In this document: positions 1 through 11,576 of the stretch, piece by piece
How the letters are laid out: the number at the start of each line of letters is the position of its first letter
Position numbering within the stretch: the first letter of the stretch is position 1
Source of the DNA: Molossus alvarezi
Lineage: Eukaryota; Chordata; Mammalia; Chiroptera; Molossidae
Assembly (NCBI GenBank): GCA_037176705.1
Contig: CM073889.1
Coordinates: forward strand, 106,533,890-106,597,889
DNA length: 64,000 nt
Direction: 5' to 3'
The notes under the pieces: generated by a model
Told to the model about the DNA's origin: nothing
Seen by the model: the letters and a program-made list of their open reading frames with translations, nothing else
Database searches by the model: none
Translations under genes and position numbers: made by a program

Positions 1-1639
1 TCAGCCTCTGCCATGTCATGAGTCACAGAACTGGCAGGCTCTGAGTACACATGCAGTCTTAAGACCCTCGATGCTTGCCAGTTCTACCGAGTATATGGTG
101 CGCAATCAATGCCCACTTCTTTGGGGAGGATTATTTTGAGTAGAATTTTTCCTTGGGGGGGGGGGGGAGACATACAAAACTTCCTTTATAGTAGGTTGAT
201 AAAATGTTTCCAAAATTCAAAAGGGGGAAAAAATCCACTACATCTATGACTTAGATTTTCCTTCATCCAAGATCATTTAGACTGAAGGGAAGGTTGTTGG
301 CTGCCAAGGCTCCCAGGACAGGCTGCTGGCAGCAAATTCTCTGAGAAAAACAGCAGACGGTCCCTGGAGCACGTGAGTCAGCCAAGCTTACCCTGGGGAA
401 CCACTGACTGGGTGTCTTGATTACTTTGGACACACAACCTCCAAGGTCCTAACCAAGTCCAACTTCCACTCAGAGTTTTAAAGCCTGGGGTCTGTGTGGG
501 TTGTATGCCATAGAAGACAATGGTCCCACCCACACAAAGCAAACCAATTTTCCCCAAAGTCAGCCCGGCTCCTGTGTGGCATCACAATGACTCACTTCTC
601 CCAGACCAAACCTTGAGCCAAGCACTAACACTATTCCAGTTGATCTCATGGGTAAGCCTTCGAGGGCTCAGGGCTTATTTTATTCACCTACTCTAGTCAC
701 GTCAAGCTGGCTAATTGGTTCATACATAGTGTTTGTTAACTTGAACTTAAGTGCCATGGGTTTCCTTAAAGTGGATAACTTTTTCTGGTAGCAGTTCTGT
801 ATTTCTGGAGGAAGTACATAAAAAATAAGAAGAGATCTGCCTTAAGCTAAATCCTATTTTAACCTATTTCAACTCACAAGCCCTCATTGGATAGTCATTC
901 CCATAAGGTACCCACCAATCTGGGATGAATCCAAAGCAAATACACACAGACTACCACAAAAGAATGAAGCAACATCAAAGTTCTGTTTTGAAAAAGTCAC
1001 AGATAAACAGGTATTGATGAGTACTGATTCCGCTCAACACCGTACTTCATTCAAGGTATTGAGTGCGGGGAGGGGGCGTGTTCTCAGGATGATTTAATCT
1101 AGCATGGAAAATAGGGATCACATGAAATACTGTACTAGAAGCAGGATAGAGCGTAGTTGGATAGTTTGATTCTAATGCTTTGGAATAGATAAGATACTAT
1201 GTTTCAAAGTGCCCACTATGGTGCGTGTTTCACTTGGGGTTTTTCAAGTTTGGTGCAGTTGGTTACTTTTTCAAAAAAAGCCTTCCACATCCAATCTGCT
1301 AAGGAATTTGGATACCTGTTGGAGAGGTCAAATGTCACGGAGGGAATCATTTATCTATCCCTCAAGACAGGGACTAGTAGTGACTTTCGCTAAGCATTCT
1401 GGGCTCAGTAATACCAAGATGTTCCGATCTGGGCTGCTAGATCATTCACTCTGGAAAGCTTCAGCTGTATTGCTCTCGGCTTGATAAATATGAATATACT
1501 TTGCATTTTAAGCCTTTGTTTTCTTTTTTTGCTCTTCTGCTTTTAAAAACATCTTATACTGAAGGGAAAAAACAAAACAAAACAAAACCATCACATTACA
1601 GGGACAGGAAGTGAAAAGTACAGGCCTTGGACGTGCCTG
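1..1639. other. unique non-coding DNA, nothing recognised
   Basis: I see no convincing exon, transposon or RNA gene here. A run of 13 G lies at 155-167 and a short AAAAC-rich stretch near 1,570. The open frames near 1,199-1,484 are under 95 codons, have no recognisable domain and overlap each other in different frames, so I treat them as chance. Confidence 0.6.
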
Positions 1640-2030
1640 ACTCTATGTCCTGGTCATATTGCTCTGTCTGTCTCCGCTGCACAGGGCTCATCTCCAAATG
1701 TCCAAATTCTCTTCATCATGCAATGTTGTCAGGTATCATCAGACACTACTTTTAGAAAGCCCTTCCAAGTCTCCATCTAGATCGAGTATGATCTCTCCCT
1801 AGAACATTCGCCGATTCTCTCATAACATTTAGCATTTCCTCCCATATATAAATATATAATATTTTAAATATTTACATTGACTCCTACAATATATATCCTA
1901 TGATCGCAAACATCTTCATGTTCCCTGCTGCATTCAGGAGCTATCATGGTGTCTTATAAGCAGTCCATATTTGGTAAATACTTGCTGGAAATATTTACTG
2001 GCTGAATAAATGAATTAATTAAGCAATGCA
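1640..2030 (+). repeat. probable L2 (LINE2) 3' end
   Basis: The layout resembles the 3' end of L2 in sense orientation: a pyrimidine-rich stretch, then GGTAAATACTTGCTGG and GGCTGAATAAATGAATTAAT at the end. L2 is an ancient, inactive mammalian LINE that ends in a TGAA-type tail. The copy is heavily diverged and its left edge is a guess. Confidence 0.4.
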
Positions 2031-2569
2031 CAGAAATGCCTGGGGATAAAGCCATGTGTACAATTTAAGAAGATATACACCTTACATAACAGTGGTCAGG
2101 TCTTCAGATCATTGCTCAGTTCATTTAGCACAGTCTAGTTCTTTGTCAGGCTGGGGATTTGGCTAAAATAAACAAAGAATCGGCTTAGAGGCAGAGGGAC
2201 TCCATTTAGACACTCCATCTCAAGACTGTTTCTTTAAGAAGCACTTTGTCTTTTCCTACCCTTGGAATTGGGGGGATAATTGGGAAATGGCCCTATTAAA
2301 TGTAAAAATGTATTGGAAATTGGTGATAGGCAAAGTTCTCTTTCTTCTATTACTTGAAACCCAGTCCTATTGATATAGCTTAAAATGAAAAAATAAGGAA
2401 GGTGAACTATCAATAAAGCCATGCTGACCCCACCCACATATTGAACATGAATCAAAGCAGATTTGAATAAGATGAGAGAGAAAGACACCAAGATTAAAAC
2501 GAATATTGGTAAAATGGTGTATTAACTGAAATGACTTTTCCCTGAAGACCAAATTTAGGGTAAATGGGT
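2031..2569. other. unique non-coding DNA
   Basis: No repeat or exon recognised. Two overlapping minus-strand open frames of about 85 codons show no domain and are probably chance. Confidence 0.5.
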
Positions 2570-2755
2570 CAGCTACTATCACTGGAGTACTACTATATGC
2601 CAGGCAAGTAGAAAGCACTTTTTTTTAAAAACATATTATCTCATTTAGTCATCACAACGCTTCAAAGTTAACATTGCTGTTTTGATTTTACAGGAGAGGA
2701 AACTAAAGCTCACAGAGGTTAAAAAAGTCACCTAAACTAACAAAACAAGAATGTA
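2570..2755 (-). repeat. MIR SINE fragment
   Basis: It reads as the reverse of MIR: TATATGCCAGGCAAG, then TTATCTCATTTAGTCATCAC, then ACAGGAGAGGAAACTAAAGC and CACAGAGGTTAAAAAAGTCA. This matches the order of the MIR core (consensus parts '...CCAGGCACTG', 'CTCATTTAATCCTCAC', 'GAGGAAACTGAGGC', 'AGAGAGGTTAAG'). MIR is an ancient tRNA-derived mammalian SINE. The edges are approximate. Confidence 0.75.
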
Positions 2756-4704
2756 TCATAGCCATTGTAACTCACCACCTTCTGCAGGCAAAACGAATCA
2801 CGGGAGTCCCCACTTCTTCAACACTCGCGGGCTTAGACACACACATGTCTCAGATATGTCTCACTCCTACCCTCTTCTTAATTAGGCTGCACTTCAAAGC
2901 ACTGACTTGTGGGCCTGTAATTGAGAAGTGGAGAGAGGCCCAAGAGCTGCTGTAAGTAACACATACAGCGAGTAACCCACATCAAGGGACCCCATTGTTG
3001 ATTCTAGTGTTTATTAATATCCCTGATTCCAATTATTTCCCCTGCTACCCCAAAGCTGTTCTATAGAATATCAAGATCCTCCTGATACTTAAGAGTGCTT
3101 TAGAAAAACACAGCCCAGGCTTTCTTCTGTCTGCTCTCCACCCATGTCTCTGGGCCCCATCCCCCAGGAAAGAACCCACAACATTTGGCCCTGGGTAAGC
3201 CTGGGAACAAGGAGGCTTGGTTGGTCTAGAAGAAACCCATTGGATTTGTGGCCTTAAAATGGATGAATCTGGAAAAGCTTCAGCTATGCATTCAAAGTTC
3301 ACCCTTTTATTTTCCATAATTAAATGTTGATCTCTTCCCCATTGTTCTAGTTGCCTTGAAAACAGCCTGTACATATGTCTGGTGGTTGTGTGAACTCCGT
3401 AAGCGCACCGAGGCTGGTGGGAAGAGCAGCCCCTCCCCGCCCAGCTGCACAGTGCTGCCTGCAGGAGCAAGGGAAGGGGCGCTCCATGGGCAGGGGCCCT
3501 CACTTCTGCTTCTGCGAGCTCCGGTCTCCACCACCCAGAGATGTCTGAAGAGGACACCAGGGCAGGTGGAACAGATGTGAGCCTGGTCACCATGATGTTC
3601 GAATCCTTGCATTGTGAACCACACTGCTTCGTAATAACCTGTTCTACTAAACAATACATCAAGAGTATGTTTTCTTGCGTTTCCAGGCATATGGTCATGG
3701 TAGCTTTTTATGTGATCCAAATACATTTCTAATTACAATATTACAAGAGCAAAGTCAGCGAAGCAAGAAGTGTTACATCTCGGGGTGCTCAAGTTTGCAT
3801 CTCAACGTAAGACGCAAGATTTACTAAGACTTCTGAGACCACATATTAATAGAATGAATCACCTTATTCCCCCCAAAGGTTTGACCCAGTGTGTGATTTG
3901 TGCCTGCTAAGCTGATATAATGATGAACCATCCTTTTTATTAATGTAGCTAAAAACGGAAGCTGTGGTAAGACCTTACGTAACCTGAAATGACACACGGC
4001 AACTGAAGGCCACTTCTCCCATGAGCTCTAGGCCCTGAAATTAAGTTGCCATCTAATGAAAAGTGCAAACTTGGGAGCATTTGCCCTACAATCTGCACCG
4101 TGCTTTATCTGTTAGGTCTTTCAGCTTTAATCGCATAAGAAAAATACAAGCATACAAGCTGGATTCAGGCTATATTAGATAAACGTTTTCAACACAGTTC
4201 TTTCCCACTTAGTCTTTAGTGGCAAGTGCTGTCATTATCATTATTAGAAACAATAGTAGCAATTAATTTATGTTGTCTGTCATTCTAAAGACCCACACTT
4301 TATATGGTAAATAATGTTACTTATAGAAAAAATTTAAACAGTGTTATGTTGTGGGATATTCCTGTTTTAGTTTCTCTCAGACCAGAAAGTTACAAAAAGC
4401 AAAGTAAGGAGAAATGATCTGTGTATCATAAAGAGTTAGAGGCATAATTGTAAGTCTGGGGTATATGAGACATATACATATGAATTCCATTTCAGTTACA
4501 ACTTTGCTCATTTAGAAGCTGAGATGATTTTTTAATTTTGAAATCTCTGTGTTGGTGCGCTGGTCTACAGTTCCACATCTTGGAAAAGATGTTCGTAAAG
4601 TCTAAGTCTAGTCAAACAGCAGTTTATTTTGAATTACTTAGATCTTGGTTATGATGTAGTTTCATGATTGAATCTGACTACTGATTTTCAAAATAACCAC
4701 TTGG
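2756..4704. other. unique non-coding DNA
   Basis: About 1.9 kb without a repeat I can name. The largest frame is a 217-codon minus-strand frame at 3,045-3,698. It has no recognised domain and overlaps other frames on both strands, so I do not call it a gene. The segment around 3,410-3,540 is moderately GC-rich. Confidence 0.5.
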
Positions 4705-4713
4705 TAAATTAAA

Positions 4714-4964
4714 TTTTTTTTTTTATCCTTACCCAAAGACATTTTTGCATTTATCTTCAGATAGAGCGGGAGGGAGAGAGGGAAGAAGCGCGCGCGAGAG
4801 AAACATCGAAGCGAGAGAGACACATTGACTGGCTGCCACCCACACGACCCCAACCGGGGCCGGGGATAAACTGCAACCGAGGTACGTGCCCTTAGTGGAA
4901 ACCGAACCCAGGACTCTCTGGTCCATGGGCTGACGCTTAACACCTGAGCCAAACTGGCCAGGGC
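4714..4964 (-). repeat. VES SINE (bat tRNA-derived SINE)
   Basis: Read on the minus strand it starts GCCCTGGCCAGTTTGGCTCA, with a tRNA-like A box, and has a diverged B box. The VES body follows (GTTGCAGTTTATCCCCGGCC), then a TC-rich zone and a T-rich (A-tail) end. A 9-bp target-site duplication, TAAATTAAA, lies at 4,705-4,713 and 4,965-4,973. VES SINEs are retroposed by L1 machinery and transcribed by Pol III. The copy is complete and moderately diverged. Confidence 0.93.
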
Positions 4965-4973
4965 TAAATTAAA

Positions 4974-5482
4974 ATTTTTAATTTTACAACAAATTCGTAC
5001 GTCTAGGCCAAAGGTTATACATCTGATCCATGTTCACAGCTTATTTTGTTTTTCAGCATAGTAGGTTTAAATTTTTTTTTAAGTTTCTTAGATACTAACT
5101 TTAAAAAAATCAAGCAATTTTTATTTTTAAAATTCTACTTGGTTGACGTTTTTGAAAAACAAAAACAAAACCTCATAATCTGACACCCTGGGCCTACATT
5201 TTCACAGCAGGCAAGAGCTGACTCTCAGGCATCTGCCTTAGATAGAACCCAGATCTTCAGTTCATCTCTGCCTGGACTGTTCGCTAACGTAGCTCCTGCC
5301 CAGCCCTGTAGGCAGCTTGGTTTGCAGGCCGTGGTGTAGCACACATTGGACGTCTTCCCATCAGGGGCCAGGGGTCTACGAAAGAGGCTCAGTCACACCC
5401 AGGAGGCAGACATGTGTCCTGTGTGAAGACAACTGGCCCCTGTCCAGGTTCTTTAGATTCTTGTTCTTTCTCTCCATTTACC
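4974..5482. other. unique non-coding DNA
   Basis: T-rich then mixed sequence between the SINE and the TCTA microsatellite. Nothing else is recognisable. Confidence 0.5.
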
Positions 5483-5513
5483 TTATCTATCTATCTATCT
5501 ATCTATCTCTATC

Positions 5514-5553
<40 letters not shown>

Positions 5554-5558
5554 CTATC

Positions 5559-5594
<36 letters not shown>

Positions 5595-5599
5595 CTATC

Positions 5600-5642
<43 letters not shown>

Positions 5643-5698
5643 ATCTATATATCTATCTATATCGCTATCTCTATCTATCTATCTATCATCTATCTATC

Positions 5699-5732
<34 letters not shown>

Positions 5733-5773
5733 ATCTCTATCTATCTATCTATCTATCTATCTATCATCTATAC
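5483..5773. repeat. (TCTA)n microsatellite with periodic interruptions
   Basis: About 290 bp of TATC/TCTA tetranucleotide. The pure runs are broken several times by the same motif, TCTCTATCATC, so the array has a second-order pattern. It is open in several frames only because the tetramer lacks stops in those frames (it would read as Ile-Tyr-Leu-Ser repeats). I do not consider it coding. Confidence 0.98.
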
Positions 5774-6111
5774 CTGTATAAGCTCAGATTCCCTACCTGG
5801 TTCCAGTTTCCTGGAGACCACCCGGGTTTCTCTGAGCCCAGTCTAAAGCACTATGTCACTAAGCCACCCATCTCGATGAATGCCCCAGGGGGGTGAAGCC
5901 CCATGAGTATTAAACTCCTGAGTACTTCTGGGCTTTAGACCTGGGTTGATGGTTTTGTTTCGTGAAATGCTAGCATCTAAAAGAATAACAAGCTTGGGCA
6001 GGCTGAAAAGCAAAGTTTCTATTTCAAATATATTAAATTTGAAAGGTCCAAGTGAAGATGTCTAACAGTCAGGTGGTTATTAAACTGTGGAGATCAGAAA
6101 AGGGGCCAGAA
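5774..6111. other. unique non-coding DNA
   Basis: No repeat, exon or RNA gene recognised. Confidence 0.5.
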
Positions 6112-6209
6112 ACGTGTGTACGCGTGCGTGTGTGCGAGTGCGTGTGTGCGCGTGTGCGTGCATGCGTGTGTGCGAGTGCTTGTGTGCGTGTGTGTGTGTG
6201 CACGCGTGA
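6112..6209. repeat. alternating purine/pyrimidine TG/CG tract
   Basis: About 98 bp of nearly strictly alternating pyrimidine-purine steps: TGTGTACGCGTGCGTGTGTG, with many CG steps, ending TGTGTGCACGCGTG. Such (TG)n/(CG)n tracts are known to favour left-handed Z-DNA under supercoiling. It probably began as a (TG)n microsatellite. Confidence 0.95.
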
Positions 6210-6535
6210 TTATTACCAAGGCGGTGCTCAATGAGAACTGGATGAGAAGCGCAGCAGAGCGCCCGGGGAAGAGAGGAGAACGCGACACAGCCTGGAGCAC
6301 ACGGGGAAGCAGCTAGACAGGGAAGAGGCAACCAGCTTGCACAGTGTCTACAGGGAGGAGGAAGCAGTCATGGTGTCACACGGGGCTGGGATGCCGAATA
6401 AGATGAAAACAAAGAAGTTGCCCAGTATTAAGACTGTTGGGGATATTGACATCGGTTTGCAGGAAACAGTCCGAAAGGAGCAAAGGGAGAGCACGAGAGG
6501 ACAGTTAACTGAGATAATAACCGGGGGACAGAGAC

Positions 6536-6646
6536 GTGCAGTAGCAGCACTGGAACTCACGCCACCGATCTACTGAAGCAGGACTAGGCCTGTGCAGTAG
6601 CAGCATTGGAACTCACGCCACTGATCCACTGAAGCAGGACTAGGCC
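6536..6646. repeat. two-copy 56-bp tandem duplication
   Basis: GTGCAGTAGCAGCA(C/T)TGGA to CAGGACTAGGCC occurs twice head to tail, at 6,536-6,591 and 6,592-6,646. The copies differ at about three positions by eye. It is not a known transposon to me, and the flanking unique DNA is otherwise featureless. Confidence 0.95.
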
Positions 6647-8683
6647 AGGGGGAAGCACAGGTATGGATGCCAGAAGGTAAGTGACCTGCTGATCAATTCG
6701 ACTTTCTAGTAAACAAACAGTGAAGTCACCAGTTGATGGAGAGACAGAGCAGGAGCCAAGGTACTTTGCTGAGAGAGGGGACAGTAGGAAGCAGTCTGGA
6801 GAGCAGTCCAGCAAATTCACCGGGCAAGTGTCACTGGCATGCTGATTGAGTGCCACTGGAGGCCTGTGGGAGGGAATTTCAGATACGACTGGCCTAACAC
6901 GTGTGTTTTCTTTTTCTCCAACAGAGTTCAGGTGTACAGGTTGAGGGGCAGACTATGCTGGTGACTGAGTTTAACGAGGTCTTGAGTTCACGACTGCATG
7001 CAACAAAGTGAGAACTGGAGCAAAGTGTTTGCAAGGGTTCAAATCAGATGACAGGGAGCAAGGAGAGAGTGAGCGCACCCCTGGGGTGTGGAGGAATGAC
7101 GGGCAATGACCACGTAACCGCGCCAGGGACTGACGGTCTTGATTAGCGACATGGAAGCAGAACCAGGGATTTTTCAAGAACATATCATAAGGCAAAAAAG
7201 AGAAAGCTGTAAGGGAGCGGGCGCCTGAGTGCTGGCCAGGGTGGCACGTGAGGACCCAACCTGCACCCGGGAGACCTTTCAGCACACCAATGTGCGGAGA
7301 CATTCTCAAGGGACCCAGAAGAAAGAGCTTCCCTGCCTATGACAACAAAACAAAAAACAAAAAACAAATCAGCGTTTGGTTTCTCATCTTTGACCCTGGA
7401 TTCAAGAGGACATGGTGTGAGATTTTCCAAACTTCCACCCGTGTATCTTCGAAAATGCCACCTGACTAATGCGATCCGAGCGCAAGCGGAGAGGCTCCTC
7501 CTGAGCTCCATCCAGCACGGGGCTGGGAGTCCACGCAGCGTTCCCTACCCCGCCCCACCCGGAGAGAAAGGAAGCAGTAAAATATTTATTTAAAAGCCAT
7601 AGCAGCAAAATATTGTGTGCCTGCAATGTCGTGTGAAGAGGACCAGACACGTCATCCCATCTGTGTGGTACTCTGACAAAAAGTGCTTAACCTGAACCAA
7701 ACAAGAATAAAACAATCAAATCCAAGTGGAGGATATTCTGCGAATGAACTGGTTTGGGCTCTTCAAAAACTGTCAGTGCCACGAACGTCCCCTGGTGGCC
7801 CCTCCCCACCCCACAAAAAAAAGTCTGGGGAAAAGAGACTAAAGAAATGAAAAGAAAGGCCACAGGATCCTGGATCAAGACATATTCATAGTGGGTACAT
7901 CGGGGAAATCTCTATTTGGTGCGCATGCTAGAGAATACATTTTGGAGTGTGCTACTTGTCTTGAAGTTCTGTAGGAGAATGTTCTTTTGCTCACAAGACA
8001 CAAGACTGAAGTGTTTATGGGTGAAGCTCCACATAATGATGTCTACGATGCACTCTCAAATGGTTCTGGAAAAAAAAAAAAAAAAAGAGGAAGAAAGTAA
8101 ATCTGGTGACATGTTAACAACTGATGAAAGCAGGTGAATCTAGAATGTTAATTTTTCTACTCACCACTCTTCAGTAGATTTCAAATACCGCCCCCCCAAA
8201 GTTAGGGAAAATAATAATAGAAGACAGAGCTAGTCTCAAAAGCACGGTGAGTATCCCATTTATCAGAAATGGAACCACAAAAACAAAACAGGGTGGTAAG
8301 CAGGGAGAAAACAGAAAACCTACCCACTCGGCCTGAAGTGGGTTGTCTGGGCGACAAACTGTCCGACGGAGGGATGGACGGCTCACCGGACAGCCGGGGG
8401 CAGAGGCAGCCGAGCGGCATGAAACCTCAGACTACGGGGAGCCCCCCTGCAACGAACAATCTTTTAAAGCAGCCACACTGTGAGCTGGCAGGAGCAGACG
8501 AAGCTGGGCCGCACTTCCACTGGCTGGGAGATGAGATCTGTGGGATCCACGCAGGGTCAGAGTCTCAGAATAAGACATGCTCCCAGCCTGGCATGATGGA
8601 GGTTTGGCAGAACGTGGCTATAACATGGCTATACATGGTAGGGAAGGAACAGTGAACTGTAAATAAAGAACAAAAAAGGAGTT
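6647..8683. other. unique non-coding DNA
   Basis: About 2 kb with no repeat family recognised. A 17-A run lies near 8,070-8,086. Short open frames (up to 128 codons at 8,269-8,655) overlap on both strands and show no domain. Confidence 0.5.
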
Positions 8684-10189
8684 GGAGGAGGAGAAGGGAA
8701 GGAGGAGGAGGGAGGGAAGGAGGAGGAGGAGGAGGGAAGGAGGAGGAGGGAGGGAAGGAGGAGGAGGGAGGGAAGGAGGAGGAGGGAGGGAAGGAGGAGG
8801 AGGAGGGAGGGAAGGAGGAGGAGGGAGGGAAGGAGGAGGAGGGAGGGAAGGAGGAGGAGGGAAGGAGGAGGAGGAGGAGGGAAGGAGGAGGAGGAGGAGG
8901 GAAGGAGGAGGAGGAGGAGGGAAGGAGGAGGAGGAGGGAAGGAGGAGGAGGAGGAGGGAAGGAGGAGGAGGAGGAGGGAAGAGGAGGAGGAGGAGGAGGA
9001 GGGAAGGAGGAGGAGGAGGGAAGGAGGAGGAGGAGGAGGGAAGGAGGAGGAGGAGGGAGGGAAGGAGGAGGAGGGAGGGAAGGAGGAGGAGGAGGGAAGG
9101 AGGAGGAGGAGGGAGGGAAGGAGGGAAGGAGGAGGAGGGAGGGGAGGAGGAGGAGGAGGGAGGGAAGGAGGAGGAGGGAGGGAAGGAGGAGGAGGAGGGA
9201 AGGAGGAGGAGGAGGGAAGGAGGAGGAGGGAGGGAAGGAGGAGGAGGGAAGGAGGAGGAGGAGGGAAGGAGGAGGAGGAGGAGGAAGGAGGAGGAGGAGG
9301 AGGAAGGAGGAGGAGGAGGAGGGAAGGAGGAGGAGGGAAGGAGGAGGAGGAGGAGGGAAGAGGAGGAGGAGGAGGGAGGGAGGAGGAGGAGGGAGGGAAG
9401 GAGAGAAGGAGGAGGAGGGAGGGGAGGAGGAGGAGGAGGGAGGGAAGGAGGAGGAGGGAGGGAAGGAGGAGGAGGGAGGGAAGGAGGAGGAGGAGGGAGG
9501 GAAGGAGGAGGAGGGAGGGAAGGAGGAGGAGGAGGGAAGGAGGAGGAGGAGGGAGGGAAGGAGGGAAGGAGGAGGAGGGAGGGGAGGAGGAGGAGGAGGG
9601 AGGGAAGGAGGAGGAGGGAAGGAGGAGGAGGAGGGAAGGAGGAGGAGGAGGAGGAAGGAGGAGGAGGAGGAGGAAGGAGGAGGAGGAGGAGGGAAGGAGG
9701 AGGAGGGAAGGAGGAGGAGGAGGAGGGAAGAGGAGGAGGAGGAGGGAGGGAGGAGGAGGAGGGAGGGAAGGAGAGAAGGAGGAGGAGGGAGGGGAGGAGG
9801 AGGAGGAGGGAGGGAAGGAGGAGGAGGGAGGGAAGGAGGAGGAGGGAGGGAAGGAGGAGGAGGAGGAGGGAAGGAGGAGGAGGGAGGGAAGGAGGAGGAG
9901 GGAGGGAAGGAGGAGGAGGGAGGGAAGGAGGAGGAGGAGGGAGGGAAGGAGGAGGAGGAGGAGGAAGGAGGAGGAGGAGGAGGAAGGAGGAGGAGGAGGA
10001 GGAAGGAGGAGGAGGAGGAGGGAAGGAGGAGGAGGGAAGGAGGAGGAGGAGGAGGGAAGAGGAGGAGGAGGAGGGAGGGAAGGAGGAGGAGGGAGGGAAG
10101 GAGGAGGAGGGAGGGAAGGAGGAAGAGGAGGAGGAGGAGGGAAGGAGGAGGAGGAGGGAAGAGGAGGAGGAGGGAAGGAGGAGGAGGAG
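8684..10189. repeat. 1.5-kb uninterrupted homopurine tandem repeat (GGA-rich)
   Basis: By eye every base on the plus strand from 8,684 to 10,189 is A or G, about 1,506 bp. It is built from GGAGGAGGA runs punctuated by GGGAAGG and GGGAGGGAAGG. Second-order repeats are visible: GAGAGAAGG occurs at about 9,411 and again at about 9,771, 360 bp apart. Long homopurine-homopyrimidine DNA can form triplex (H-DNA), and the G runs could form quadruplexes. Neither strand can contain a stop codon inside the tract, so very long open frames (over 500 codons) appear in several frames and are artefacts. Confidence 0.98.
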
Positions 10190-10299
10190 CAGGGCTTGTG
10201 TGATTCACTTATACAGAGGCATATGGACAAAATGCTGAATGTCACAGACACTAGTTTAGTGTCTAAACCATCCTGAGGACGGGAGTTTCAGATTCAATC

Positions 10300-10478
10300 A
10301 CTATTTACTGAGCAATTACTTCGTGCGAAGCAACCTGAGAGAGGCGATTACAGGCTATCCCTCCAGCACTCACAGCCTCTCTGACTTCGATGGAACCCCC
10401 ATTTCCAGGTCGGGAGCCAGAGGCTCGGAGAGGTAGTGCCTTGCTCCAGGTTATACAGACAGTAAATGGGGAAAGTGG
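10300..10478 (-). repeat. MIR SINE fragment, diverged
   Basis: Reverse-oriented MIR features: TATTTACTGAGCAATTACTT, then CCAGAGGCTCGGAGAGGTAG, CTTGCTCCAGGTTATACAGA and CAGTAAATGG. These fit the MIR order 'ACTGAGGCTCAGAGAGG', 'CTTGCCCAAGGTCACACAGC', 'TAGTAAGTGG'. The middle is unalike and may hold an insertion. Confidence 0.6.
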
Positions 10479-11576
10479 GTTTTTTTTTTAAAAAACCAGG
10501 TTTTTATTATTATCATTATAAATGAAAATACATGATTATGCAATTCATAAAATGAGGGCGGGCCAATAGAAGTAGAGGTGGTGGGGACTGGAGCTTGGTG
10601 GGACCAGAAAGGATGAGAAAAATTTCCAGGGGAAGAGAAGAGGGGGGCACAGCAAGAGGAGAAAGCGCGACAGGAGGCCCACGTGCGCCCGGAGGACCCG
10701 CACGGCGTCCCCTGGGCTGCGCGGGGCGTGCGCCGCGGGGTGAGGAGCGGGGGAGTGATGCGCAGAGCACGCAGAGAATGAATTCTTCCTCGTGGAAGCA
10801 GCATGTCGTGGCTGCAACGCAGTCCTGGGGAAATGAATGAAAGTTTTCTCCCGCTGTCATGGGAATTCTCCTGGATGATTAATTGACAGTCCTCAGCCAA
10901 GCCCAGTTCCTTCTGGAGGCCGCGACCCTGGCTGTGCACCTGCCACCGCAGACTGGGGAGGAAAATGTATTGTCTTCCTCTTTTTCTTCCGAGTTGTGCA
11001 GCTGCTGGGAGCAAATCTGTGCCTAGAGGGTAAACCTGAACTTGTCCGGGGCGCAGGGTCAGAGCTGCACGTTTTCGGCATGTTCAGGGAGGGGGGTGCT
11101 TCAGAGGCCGGTTTGAAAGAGCCCCGTTGTCACATGGCCCCGAGGGCTGGTCTTTCTTTCTTGTCTTTTTTCTCCGAGCAGTTTTCTGACCACATCCCTC
11201 AATGCCGCCCCTGCTCCGTGACAGCTGGGCGGTGCCTGGAATCTCAGGGAGGCGGACAGGGCCCCTCACTTTCAGGTCTGGAGGGCAGGTACCCTACAGG
11301 GGAAGCGCACTGAGCTGTTGGTGCCTAAATCCCCACCTCGCCCCTCCATCCCAAACTGTTCCTGAGACACAAAGCCACTCCGGCAACTCCGCCTTGCTCA
11401 GAGATTTCCGTGGCTTTCAAAGAATTCAAGTTTTCTTTTCCAATCAAAGGAACACTATAAGTTAAATTTCTTGGTGCTCATTAGCAACACTGGCCTCAAA
11501 TTGGGGCTGAAGGACTTTCCATGAAGGATTCTAGAAGCCAGAGACTTTGGAGAAATAAAATGAAGAGCTATCCGCC
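10479..11576. other. unique non-coding DNA with a small CpG cluster
   Basis: Mostly unique. A GC-rich patch at 10,665-10,772 holds about 17 CpG in roughly 107 bp, which is too short for a formal CpG island. Frames up to 187 codons overlap here on both strands. None shows a domain or splice structure that I trust. Confidence 0.5.

Noticed and set aside
3045..3698. 217-codon minus-strand frame
   Set aside because: No recognisable domain and competing frames on both strands. No splice or promoter evidence seen.
5317..5896. Ile-Tyr-Leu-Ser repeat frames
   Set aside because: They are the TCTA microsatellite read in frame.
8565..10251. Open frames of over 500 codons on both strands (Pro/Ser/Leu- or Gly/Arg/Glu-rich)
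   Set aside because: A homopurine strand has no T and its complement has no A or G, so no stop codon can occur. Openness is a composition artefact and all frames are open at once.
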